DNA of 9,207 nucleotides, from assembly GCA_910587905.1 (NCBI GenBank), contig CAJUOF010000025.1, positions 1 through 9,207 on the forward strand, given 5' to 3'. Below, in pieces: positions 1-5,275 of the stretch. Source of the DNA: an uncultured Lachnospiraceae bacterium. GTDB lineage: Bacteria > Bacillota_A > Clostridia > Lachnospirales > Lachnospiraceae. Both the position numbers and the translations under genes were made by a program. Numbering within the stretch: position 1 is the stretch's first letter; each line of letters starts with the position of its first letter. The notes beneath the pieces are model-generated. The model did not search any database. It had not been told where the DNA came from and was given only the letters and a program-made list of their open reading frames with translations.

Positions 1-126
1 ATCATGAGCCGGCTGGACGTGCGGGTGGAGTATCGGGATGCCGGAGGCTTCTCTCTGAGCGGACCCTATGCACAGGAGGGGATGGAAGGTGCGTTGGAGG
101 AATACAGGGCGCTTATGGAACAGTGA
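1..126 (+). CDS. C-terminal fragment of an unidentified protein
   Basis: Frame 1 is open from the first base to a TGA at 124-126 and gives 41 residues; the gene begins outside the window. The peptide is acidic and ends in a helix-like stretch rich in Glu and Ala (EGALEEYRALMEQ). I do not recognise the family, and no motif is visible. There are in-frame ATG codons (4-6 and 82-84) but neither has a clear ribosome site nearby, so an internal start is unlikely. The codon use is GC-rich like the other genes here. It runs convergent to the ABC permease gene, with only 94 nt between the stops. It is called mainly because the frame is open and stops cleanly before an intergenic region with hairpins, so confidence is moderate. 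Confidence 0.5.
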   Translation: MMSRLDVRVEYRDAGGFSLSGPYAQEGMEGALEEYRALMEQ

Positions 127-167
127 GAGGAAGCCTCGGGAAACCTCGTTATCTTCTTTTCCTCTGC

Positions 168-190
168 ATGGCAGGTCTTGCACCTGCCAT
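168..190. repeat. Inverted repeat (9-bp stem) between convergent genes
   Basis: ATGGCAGGT and ACCTGCCAT form a perfect 9-bp stem around a 5-nt loop (cttgc). It lies between the stop of the unidentified gene and the stop of the ABC permease. Neither strand has a T-run directly after the stem, so it is not a textbook intrinsic terminator. It may still protect or end transcripts from either side. Confidence 0.5.
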
Positions 191-199
191 AAAGGTAGA

Positions 200-219
200 T
201 ATGAAAGCTTGCTTTCATA
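200..219. repeat. Inverted repeat (8-bp stem) at the 3' end of the ABC permease gene
   Basis: TATGAAAG and CTTTCATA pair perfectly around a CTTG loop, one base beyond the permease stop codon. With the 168-190 hairpin it makes two stem-loops in a row at the convergent 3' ends. On the minus strand it is followed by only a broken T stretch, so terminator activity is possible but weakly supported. Confidence 0.45.
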
Positions 220-220
220 C

Positions 221-1066
221 TTATCTCGCCGGAGCGCCGCCGCCCCGCATACCTGCGGCGATCTTGATGGTGGAGAAGTCTGCACGGTTAAATTTGCGGA
301 CACACAGCACAAAGAAAAAGGCACCGATCAAAGTGGTAATGTCCAGCCCCATAAACGGCGTGATGACAAATCCGCCGAGGTCGAATGCTATGCCCTGCCT
401 TACCAGTTCCTCCGTGGTCAGCGTGTGCGCCCCCAGGGCGATATAGCGGAAGATGGAGGTCGTATAGGTCAGCGGATTCAGGTAGACGATGGGCAGGAGA
501 AAACCGGGTATGATGGTGGTGGGGATATATGCGCCCGAAACAAAAGTCAGGGGCATCATAATCATGGAACTTAAGGTCTGGAAGGTGGGGGAGTTGCGGG
601 AAACCGTAGCCAGAAACAGGCCGATGGCGCTGAATGCCATGGCGGAAACCAGCATTACCGCAGCCAGAAGCAGGATCTGCAGGACGTCTACCCGCAGTCC
701 AAGAACAATGCCGCAGATCATGGTGACGATGCCCTGTAGCGTGGCGATGACTGCCCCTGACAAAACGTGTCCCATGGAAATCTGCGTCCGCGCGATTGGC
801 GCAACCAGAACCTCCTTCATATAGCCGCTGGAAATGTCGGACAGAATATCAGAGGAATTATTGACACTGACCTGAAACACGCTCATGATAATCACACCGG
901 AAATCAGATAGTTCATGGGCGTGTCAAGGCTGCTCATGGAAGATTTCATCAGAAACGAAAACATCACCAGCATAAACATGGACATAAAAAGCGCTCCAAA
1001 TACTCGTCCCTTACTCCTGACATAATTCAGTAAATTTCTTTGTACAATCGCTGTAATCGGGTTCAT
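221..1066 (-). CDS. ABC-2 type transporter permease (DrrB-like)
   Basis: Membrane half of an ABC exporter, 281 aa. About six hydrophobic segments can be seen, near residues 23-40, 52-68, 103-124, 130-154, 165-185 and 240-257. A soluble stretch after the second (GYMKEVLVAPIAR, 81-93) is typical of ABC-2 permeases and probably touches the ATPase; the FVSGAYIP stretch (175-182) before the long extracellular loop is also characteristic. The start ATG overlaps the stop of the ATPase gene (ATGA, 1063-1066), so the two are translationally coupled. By family it should export a hydrophobic drug or similar small molecule, with the ATPase dimer driving two permease copies; the substrate cannot be read from the sequence. 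The MarR gene upstream supports a drug-efflux role. The short Gly/Arg-rich C-terminus is unremarkable. Confidence 0.9.
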   Translation of the reverse strand: MNPITAIVQRNLLNYVRSKGRVFGALFMSMFMLVMFSFLMKSSMSSLDTPMNYLISGVIIMSVFQVSVNNSSDILSDISSGYMKEVLVAPIARTQISMGHVLSGAVIATLQGIVTMICGIVLGLRVDVLQILLLAAVMLVSAMAFSAIGLFLATVSRNSPTFQTLSSMIMMPLTFVSGAYIPTTIIPGFLLPIVYLNPLTYTTSIFRYIALGAHTLTTEELVRQGIAFDLGGFVITPFMGLDITTLIGAFFFVLCVRKFNRADFSTIKIAAGMRGGGAPAR

Positions 1067-1980
1067 CCTTCTCGAATCTCCTTTCCCGTAATTGCCAGGA
1101 ACACTTCATTCAGCGTCCCGTTTTTTACTTCAAAGTCCGTAATTGCAGTTCTGTGTGCGGATAGAACTTCCAATGCGGCAGGCGCTTCCTTTGTGTGGAA
1201 AATCAGCTTGTTCCCGTCTTTCCAATAGGAAATCTCCCGTTCCCGCAATGTGGCCTCCAGGGGTTCGGTCTGTGTGCAGACAACATCGACCTCGGTGCCC
1301 GTATATTGGTGTTTTAAGTTCTCCGGCGTATCGTGGGCAATGATTTTCCCGTGGTCCATAATGACGATTTTTGAACAGACCTCCGCCTCGTCCATATAGT
1401 GGGTGGTAAGAAAGATCGTCATATTTTTCTGCTTTTGGAGCCGCCGGATATATTCCCACACATTAGCCCTGGTCTGCGGATCCAGACCGGTGGTGGGTTC
1501 GTCTAAAAATAAAATTTTGGGATCGTGCACCAGCCCTCTCGCAATCTCGGCCCGCCGCTTCATGCCGCCGGACAGACTGCCCACCGCCGCCCGCTTCCAC
1601 TGGGTAAGCTCCACCAGGTCAAGGGCAAAGTTGATGCGGTCCTGCACCTCGTTCTTCGGCACTTTGTAGAAGCTGCAATGGTATTTCAGGTTTTCTTCCA
1701 CTGTCATTTGGGCGTCGAGAGTGGAATCCTGAAAGACGATCCCGATGTCTTTGCGCACCAGACTGCGCTCTTCGCAGACATCATGGCCGTTGATCGTCAG
1801 AGTGCCCTCCGTTTTGTCAAGGATCGTACACAGAGTATTGATCGTCGTGCTTTTACCTGCACCGTTGGGGCCGAGGAAGGCAAAAATACTGCCCTCGTCT
1901 ACGGTGAAGGAAATATCATCCACCGCCGTAAAATCCCCGTACTTTTTTGAGAAATGCTCCACTTGTATGATTGGGTTCAT
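1063..1980 (-). CDS. ABC transporter ATP-binding protein (DrrA-like)
   Basis: Cytoplasmic ATPase of the exporter, 305 aa from the chosen start. Visible motifs are Walker A GPNGAGKST (37-45), Q-loop Gln84, signature LSGGM (136-140), Walker B ILFLDE (156-161) and the H-loop His194. The C-terminal third, with a TLNEVFLAITG stretch, matches the extension typical of DrrA-type drug-exporter ATPases. The frame is open back to an ATG at 2025, but that start has no ribosome site and lies inside a terminator-like hairpin. The ATG at 1980 has a near-perfect AGGAGGT seven bases upstream and gives the usual N-terminus, so it is preferred. The stop overlaps the permease start by 4 nt. The gene lies 118 nt downstream of marR on the same strand, and a hairpin with a U-tract abuts its ribosome site. 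Confidence 0.93.
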   Translation of the reverse strand: MNPIIQVEHFSKKYGDFTAVDDISFTVDEGSIFAFLGPNGAGKSTTINTLCTILDKTEGTLTINGHDVCEERSLVRKDIGIVFQDSTLDAQMTVEENLKYHCSFYKVPKNEVQDRINFALDLVELTQWKRAAVGSLSGGMKRRAEIARGLVHDPKILFLDEPTTGLDPQTRANVWEYIRRLQKQKNMTIFLTTHYMDEAEVCSKIVIMDHGKIIAHDTPENLKHQYTGTEVDVVCTQTEPLEATLREREISYWKDGNKLIFHTKEAPAALEVLSAHRTAITDFEVKNGTLNEVFLAITGKEIREG

Positions 1981-1993
1981 GCTGTTACCTCCT

Positions 1994-2032
1994 AAAAAAT
2001 GAAGTCCCATGCGAACTGCTCGCATAGGACTT
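1994..2032 (-). terminator. Terminator-like hairpin upstream of the ABC ATPase gene
   Basis: On the minus strand, AAGTCCTATGCGA and TCGCATGGGACTT form a 13-bp stem with a 5-nt loop (arms at 2002-2014 and 2020-2032). Two bases later come six Ts (1994-1999). One pair is G-U in minus-strand RNA but C-A in plus-strand RNA, so the structure fits minus-strand transcription. The U-tract touches the AGGAGG of the ATPase gene. It could end the marR transcript, attenuate the exporter genes, or hinder ribosome access. Confidence 0.7.
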
Positions 2033-2036
2033 ATCT

Positions 2037-2052
2037 CTATAGCAATCTATAG
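2037..2052. repeat. Dyad CTATAG-caat-CTATAG in the marR-ABC gap
   Basis: Two copies of the palindrome CTATAG are separated by 4 nt, giving a 16-bp dyad just upstream (in the minus-strand sense) of the terminator-like hairpin. It could be an operator or a second small stem-loop in the leader. On the minus strand it contains TATAGA, which resembles a -10 box, but no well-spaced -35 was found, so an internal promoter is uncertain. Confidence 0.4.
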
Positions 2053-2098
2053 TGCCTCGGCTATTTTGTTATTCAATCCTGTGTTTTTACGAAGAACG

Positions 2099-2524
2099 TC
2101 ACCTCCAAATATCGCCCAGCTCGATCAGTCTGGCCTGGATGCGGACATAGGCTTTTGCATCCTCCTCCCCCAAAGCCTCCAGCATTTTTGCCACCGCATG
2201 AATCATTCCGGTTCGGCGCTCTTCGACCAGGGAGATGCCCTTTTCCGTCAGGCAGACAATGACCTGCCGACTGTCTGAGAGGTCGGGGGTTCGTGTGATC
2301 ATGCCCTGTCCCTCTAAAGATTTTAGCATGGCAGCGACTCTCGCCGTGGTCAGCATAAGCGCCCGGCTCATGTCTTTGGGGTAAGCCTGGTTTCCGTTTG
2401 CCGCCAGATAGTTTAACGCTAAAACCTCGCCCCTTGCTATTTGGGACATGGTCCGCTCCATCTTGATATGCGGCGTGGCGGCACGCATATCAATCAGTTG
2501 TATCGCCAATTCCGTGTAGTCCAT
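2099..2524 (-). CDS. MarR-family transcriptional regulator
   Basis: A 141-aa winged-helix repressor, the normal size for MarR proteins. N-terminal and C-terminal helices (about 1-28 and 108-138) should form the dimer interface. The winged helix-turn-helix covers about 30-105, with a recognition helix near TTARVAAMLKSLEGQGMI (59-76) and a wing with the family pattern SDSRQ...LTEKG (83-96). MarR proteins usually repress their own operon and a linked efflux pump and let go when a phenolic or drug-like ligand binds. The gene is first in the order marR-ATPase-permease. The ribosome site is weak (only an AAAGG about 12 nt upstream), so the start at 2524 rests on the family N-terminus and on the promoter position. 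A dyad over the promoter fits autorepression. Confidence 0.9.
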   Translation of the reverse strand: MDYTELAIQLIDMRAATPHIKMERTMSQIARGEVLALNYLAANGNQAYPKDMSRALMLTTARVAAMLKSLEGQGMITRTPDLSDSRQVIVCLTEKGISLVEERRTGMIHAVAKMLEALGEEDAKAYVRIQARLIELGDIWR

Positions 2525-2545
2525 GCTTTACCAATGCCTTTCAAA

Positions 2546-2566
2546 ATTACTAACTATGTTAGGAAT
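2546..2566. promoter_or_regulatory. Putative MarR operator
   Basis: An imperfect 21-bp dyad: CTAAC-TAT-GTTAG (2550-2562) flanked by ATT and AAT with one mismatched base on each side. It overlaps the downstream edge of the marR -10 box and the predicted transcription start. That is the usual place for a MarR dimer to block its own promoter. The assignment to MarR is inferred from size, symmetry and position. Confidence 0.6.
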
Positions 2567-2593
2567 AATAGCACAGATTTTTATCGCTGTCAA
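2565..2593 (-). promoter_or_regulatory. Sigma-A promoter of marR
   Basis: On the minus strand, TTGACA (2588-2593) and TATTAT (2565-2570) are separated by exactly 17 nt. The -35 box is a perfect consensus. Transcription should start near 2558, about 34 nt before the marR start codon. Confidence 0.8.
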
Positions 2594-2611
2594 CAGGTTT
2601 TTAAAACTTTT

Positions 2612-2631
2612 GTCACGGTGCCTCGTCACGG
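2612..2631. repeat. Direct repeat GTCACGG upstream of the nuclease-family gene promoter
   Basis: GTCACGG occurs at 2612-2618 and 2625-2631, 13 bp apart. The second copy abuts the -35 box of the plus-strand promoter. It may bind a regulator, or it may be chance. Confidence 0.3.
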
Positions 2632-2660
2632 TTGATGCCCCCGGTTTTTTCTGCTATGAT
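2632..2660 (+). promoter_or_regulatory. Promoter of the endonuclease/exonuclease/phosphatase-family gene
   Basis: TTGATG (2632-2637) and TATGAT (2655-2660) are 17 nt apart, which fits a sigma-A promoter with a start near 2667. The start codon at 2689 follows with an AGGGGG ribosome site. The -10 box lies inside a 9-bp inverted repeat. Confidence 0.65.
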
Positions 2661-2671
2661 GGTAGCAGAAA
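2648..2671. repeat. Inverted repeat over the -10 box (TTTCTGCTA/TAGCAGAAA)
   Basis: A perfect 9-bp inverted repeat (arms 2648-2656 and 2663-2671, 6-nt spacer) spans the -10 hexamer and ends just after the predicted transcription start. Because only its right arm would be transcribed, it fits a protein operator better than an RNA hairpin. Confidence 0.55.
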
Positions 2672-2688
2672 GGACAGGGGGTATTGTC

Positions 2689-3822
2689 ATGGGAAGAGCT
2701 TCCAAAACGGGATCGGGGAAAAAGAAAGTATGGAAGCGGGCCGGCATATTTTTCGGCGGCGTGCTTCTGGTTTTGATCCTTCTGGTGGGCGGCTACGTGG
2801 CCTATATGCAGTTTCAGTATTACCGGATCGAGGACAATCAGGTGATCGTGACGGAGAACAACCGGGAGGAAACGCTGGGATCCGGGACGTCTTATACGCT
2901 GATGACTTACAACATCGGCTTCGGCGCCTATTCCGACGATTACACCTTTTTCATGGACACGGGCGAGATGAAGGACGGGACGAAGACGGCGGGGAGGTCC
3001 GCCAGAGGGAAATCCAGGGAGGAGGTTCTCGCCAACACGGAGGGGAGCATCGGCCTTCTCGAGGGGGAGGACCCGGATTTCATCTTCGTGCAGGAGGCGG
3101 ACGAGAAGGCGACCAGAAGCTACGGGATCAACCAGGTGGGGCTTCTCAAGGAGGCGTTTTCCGACTATGCCTCGGCCTTCGCCTGCAATTTTCACAGCGC
3201 TTACCTGTTTTACCCGTTCCATGAGCCCCACGGTGCGGTTCGGGCGGGAATGCTGACCCTGGGGAAATATCAGATTTCGGAGAGCGTCCGCAGGCAGTTC
3301 CCGGTGGATAACTCCTTCATCACCAAGTTCACGGATCTGGACCGCTGCTTTATGGTGAGCCGGGTTCCCCTGGAGAACGGGAAGGAGCTTCTGCTCATCA
3401 ACCTGCATCTGAGCGCCTACGACGAGGGCGGAAAGATCCGGGCGAAACAGCTTGCGCTTCTGAACCAGGTGTTCGAGGAGGAGCGGGAGAAGGGAAATTA
3501 CGTGATCGCCGGCGGGGACTTCAACCACGACATTGCGGATTCCATCGAGAGCTTTCCCAGCGAACAGAAGGTGCCCGGCTGGGTCTTTGAACTGGACGAC
3601 TCCCAGCTTGCGGACGGGTATCATTTTGTAAAGGCCGACAATGCGGCCGAGGTGCCCACCTGCCGGGGGGCGGACATTCCCTACGAGAAGGGCGTCACCT
3701 ACACGGTCATCGTGGACGGCTTCATCGTCTCCGACGGGATCACGGCCCGGGCGGAGAATCTGGACGGCGAATTCCGTTACTCGGACCACAATCCGGTGAA
3801 GCTGACCTTCGTGCTGCCGTGA
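2689..3822 (+). CDS. Membrane-anchored endonuclease/exonuclease/phosphatase-family protein
   Basis: A 377-aa protein of the EEP fold. A Lys-rich N-terminus is followed by one hydrophobic helix (about 18-39), which suggests a signal anchor with the enzyme outside the cell. The catalytic pattern is present in order: MTYNIGFG (Asn75), FVQEAD (Glu136), NLHLSAYD (His240), GGDFNHD (Asp277, Asn279), IVDGF (Asp343) and SDHNPV (Asp366, His367). The family uses a divalent metal to cut phosphodiester or phosphomonoester bonds in nucleic acids, inositol phosphates or lipids; the substrate here is unknown. The frame is open back to 2632, but the ATG at 2689 has an AGGGGG seven bases upstream and gives a normal anchor, and the predicted transcript starts near 2667. 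It is a single-gene unit, divergent from marR and convergent with the AraC gene. Confidence 0.87.
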   Translation: MGRASKTGSGKKKVWKRAGIFFGGVLLVLILLVGGYVAYMQFQYYRIEDNQVIVTENNREETLGSGTSYTLMTYNIGFGAYSDDYTFFMDTGEMKDGTKTAGRSARGKSREEVLANTEGSIGLLEGEDPDFIFVQEADEKATRSYGINQVGLLKEAFSDYASAFACNFHSAYLFYPFHEPHGAVRAGMLTLGKYQISESVRRQFPVDNSFITKFTDLDRCFMVSRVPLENGKELLLINLHLSAYDEGGKIRAKQLALLNQVFEEEREKGNYVIAGGDFNHDIADSIESFPSEQKVPGWVFELDDSQLADGYHFVKADNAAEVPTCRGADIPYEKGVTYTVIVDGFIVSDGITARAENLDGEFRYSDHNPVKLTFVLP

Positions 3823-3827
3823 GGGCC

Positions 3828-3976
3828 GCAGCCGTCCGGCGGAATTGCAGCCGTCCGGCGGGGTCACGGCCGTCCGGCGGGATTGCAGCCGTCCGATAGG
3901 ACCACGGTCGTTCGGCGGGCCTGTGGTCGTCCATAGGCTCATGGTCGTTCGGCAGATCATGGCCCTCTCGGCAGAC
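3828..3976. repeat. Degenerate 18-19 bp tandem repeat array (about 8 copies)
   Basis: Units begin at 3828, 3847, 3866, 3885, 3904, 3923, 3941 and 3959; the first five are 19 bp and the last three 18 bp. The first copies share the core GCCGTCCGGCGG, and later copies drift (GGTCGTTCGG, GGTCGTCCAT). The array starts 5 bp after the stop of the nuclease-family gene and ends 16 bp before the stop of the convergent AraC gene. CCG and CGG within a unit could form small GC-rich stems, but no T-run follows. No convincing gene was found in this 170-bp gap. Confidence 0.8.
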
Positions 3977-3992
3977 GGGGTATTACAGGGCC

Positions 3993-4859
3993 TTATAGGA
4001 GCTCGTGGGCCTGCTTTTGTCTGACCGGTATCCAGACTTCAAATTTTGCGTCGGACGGGTCAGGATTCAGATAGACCTCGATGTCCGGCCCGTTGTCATA
4101 TTCATATCCGGAGGTGGGGAGCCATTCCGTCACGATGCGCCGCTCCAGCTCCTGGATGGCCCCGGGGCAGGCACCCTCCCCGGAAAAAATGGCCCAGGTA
4201 AAGGAGGAAATCGTATATTCTTCCAGGCTGTCGTCCTTTTTCGTACTGGCGGCGGCAAGGAAATATTTCCACTGTTCCTCGTCGCTGCAGACGCTGACTC
4301 CCAGGATGCCCATGGGTGCGGTGTCCATCATTCCGGCCAGCCTTTCCACGGTCCCGTTCATGGCGGCTTCCTGCCAGAGGCCCGGGACCACCGCAAAATT
4401 CTTCTCGATCTCCGGTTCCAGGGGCCTCGACAGGCCGACAATGCGGAAGGCTTCCTTTTGTTCTACCCGGTAGCTTAGCTCCGCGGCGCCGCTCACGGTG
4501 ATCTGAAAGGTGATCGGCGGAAAGGATTTCACGGAGACGCCCTCATTTCGGACGGCAGAGGGAGCGATGCCGTGGACCGACTGGAAGGCCCGGTTGAAGG
4601 CCGTGGGGGAGCGGTAGCCGTATTTGGCGGCGATGTCGATGACCTTTGCGTCCCCGCTTTTCAGGTCCACGGCCGCCAGGGACATTTTCCGCCTGCGGAT
4701 GTACTCCGACAGGGGAACGCCGGCCATGTAAGTGAACATCCGCTGAAAGTGATAGGAAGAGCAGCAGGCGATCCTTCCAAGCTGTTCATAGCTGATCTCG
4801 TCCGTCAGATGTTCCTCCATGTAACGGACTGCGTCGTTGAGTCGTTTGATCCATTCCAT
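3993..4859 (-). CDS. AraC-family regulator with GyrI-like effector domain
   Basis: A 288-aa regulator in two parts. Residues 1-105 form the two helix-turn-helix motifs of AraC/XylS proteins (ISYEQLGRIACCSSYHFQRMF and DIAAKYGYRSPTAFNRAFQ), followed by the typical HGIAPSAVR end. Residues from about 128 to the end look like a GyrI-like small-molecule-binding domain: RIVGLSRPL strand, WQEAA helix, PMGILGVS, and the C-terminal ELERRIVTEWLPTSGYEYDNGPDIEVY block. This order (DNA binding first) is like Rob and BmrR-type sensors of drugs or lipophilic cations. The ribosome site AAAAGGAG lies 10 nt upstream of the start. It is divergent from the cysteine operon and shares a 190-bp intergenic region with it, but nothing shows that it controls those genes. 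Confidence 0.92.
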   Translation of the reverse strand: MEWIKRLNDAVRYMEEHLTDEISYEQLGRIACCSSYHFQRMFTYMAGVPLSEYIRRRKMSLAAVDLKSGDAKVIDIAAKYGYRSPTAFNRAFQSVHGIAPSAVRNEGVSVKSFPPITFQITVSGAAELSYRVEQKEAFRIVGLSRPLEPEIEKNFAVVPGLWQEAAMNGTVERLAGMMDTAPMGILGVSVCSDEEQWKYFLAAASTKKDDSLEEYTISSFTWAIFSGEGACPGAIQELERRIVTEWLPTSGYEYDNGPDIEVYLNPDPSDAKFEVWIPVRQKQAHELL

Positions 4860-4887
4860 ATGCGTAAGCTCCTTTTCTTTTTTATCA

Positions 4888-4916
4888 ATTATACTGCCCG
4901 TCCGGTTCCTTTTCCA
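4888..4916 (-). promoter_or_regulatory. Probable promoter of the AraC-family gene
   Basis: On the minus strand, TATAAT (4888-4893) is a perfect -10 box and TGGAAA (4911-4916) a 4/6 -35 box, 17 nt apart. Just upstream, TTTTC-tgcacg-GAAAA (4921-4936) is a small dyad that could be an operator. Confidence 0.6.
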
Positions 4917-4956
4917 CTCATTTTCTGCACGGAAAAGAGAGGCGGATTCAGCTGAT

Positions 4957-4977
4957 TTTGGAAAGACTTTGGAAAGA
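4957..4977. repeat. Direct repeat TTTGGAAAGA, one helical turn apart, upstream of the cys promoter
   Basis: TTTGGAAAGA occurs at 4957-4966 and 4968-4977, with an 11-bp period. The second copy ends 12 bp before the -35 box of the cysteine operon promoter. Spacing of one helical turn and this position suit an activator binding to one face of the DNA. No known binding consensus was recognised. Confidence 0.4.
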
Positions 4978-4989
4978 ACCTATTTTTTG

Positions 4990-5018
4990 TTGACAGGACG
5001 GGAAAAGAATGTTACGAT
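4990..5018 (+). promoter_or_regulatory. Sigma-A promoter of the cysteine leader-cysK-cysE operon
   Basis: TTGACA (4990-4995) and TACGAT (5013-5018) are 17 nt apart. Transcription should start near 5025, giving a 5' leader of about 25 nt, just enough for the ribosome site of the Cys-rich leader ORF at 5050. Confidence 0.8.
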
Positions 5019-5049
5019 TTACTTTAGAAAAATGAGAAGGAGATCTGAC

Positions 5050-5148
5050 ATGAGAAAGACTTGTTGTAAAAACCTGTGTTGTTGCCGGATGCTGCTGTAC
5101 CGGATATGCTGTGTGACAGGATGTTGCAACAGGTTTTGTTGTATTTGA
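5050..5148 (+). CDS. Cysteine-rich leader peptide (putative attenuator peptide)
   Basis: A 32-codon ORF with a strong ribosome site (AAGGAGAT at 5037-5044, good spacing to the ATG). Eleven of 32 residues are Cys, at positions 5, 6, 10-12, 20, 21, 25, 26, 30 and 31, always in runs of two or three (eight TGT, three TGC). The rest is basic and hydrophobic. An intrinsic terminator begins 28 nt after its stop, and cysK and cysE follow. By analogy with amino-acid leader peptides such as those of trp and his operons, scarce Cys-tRNA would stall the ribosome on the Cys runs and prevent termination, while plentiful Cys-tRNA would allow it. The inference rests on composition, position and terminator. 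A small metal-binding or secreted Cys-rich peptide is the alternative, but it would not explain the terminator and the downstream pathway. Confidence 0.85.
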   Translation: MRKTCCKNLCCCRMLLYRICCVTGCCNRFCCI

Positions 5149-5181
5149 ATGTTTTGTCCATAGAAGGGTTCATGTGTCCGG
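5100..5181 (+). promoter_or_regulatory. Candidate antiterminator pairing in the cys leader
   Basis: CCGGATATG (5100-5108) inside the leader ORF can pair with TGTGTCCGG (5173-5181), giving 9 bp including three G-U pairs. This would use up the first bases of the terminator's left arm. A ribosome stalled at Cys10-12 (5077-5085) would leave 5100-5108 free, while one moving on would cover it. An upstream CCGG at 5085-5088 could compete for the same bases. This was found by eye; no energies were computed. Confidence 0.35.
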
Positions 5182-5213
5182 GAAGCAAAGTGGTTTGCTT
5201 ACCCGGATTTTTT
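5177..5213 (+). terminator. Intrinsic terminator (attenuator) before cysK
   Basis: TCCGGGAAGCAAA (5177-5189) pairs with TTTGCTT-a-CCCGGA (5194-5207), giving 13 bp with one bulged A and a GTGG loop, followed directly by TTTTTT (5208-5213). It lies between the Cys-rich leader ORF and cysK, with no promoter evident after it, so it should control readthrough into the operon. Confidence 0.88.
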
Positions 5214-5275
5214 ACGTTTAAATATCAATATAATAGAGATCAAATAATAGAAGTCAATTAAAGAAAGAAGGAAAA

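Noticed and set aside
68..574. Plus-strand open frame over the permease gene
   Set aside because: It is opposite a convincing ABC-2 permease, has a low-complexity product, and overlaps the tail of the upstream gene in another frame.
1981..2025. Longer N-terminus for the ABC ATPase
   Set aside because: The extra start has no ribosome site and lies inside the terminator-like hairpin; the ATG at 1980 has AGGAGGT.
2626..3960. Long open frame (444 codons) on the minus strand opposite the EEP-family gene
   Set aside because: It is an antisense shadow of a GC-rich gene with clear catalytic motifs. Its product is Arg/Pro/His-rich with no recognisable domain.
3828..3976. CRISPR array
   Set aside because: Repeats are directly adjacent, degenerate and without unique spacers, and no cas gene is present.
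3986..4018. Plus-strand stem CAGGGCC/GGGCCTG followed by TTTT as terminator for the EEP-family gene
   Set aside because: The stem has a mismatch, a long loop and a short T-run, and it overlaps the AraC coding end. Too weak to call.
5149..5275. T-box or SAM riboswitch before cysK
   Set aside because: No T-box GGGTGG-type motif or SAM riboswitch core is visible; the Cys-rich ORF and terminator explain the region better.
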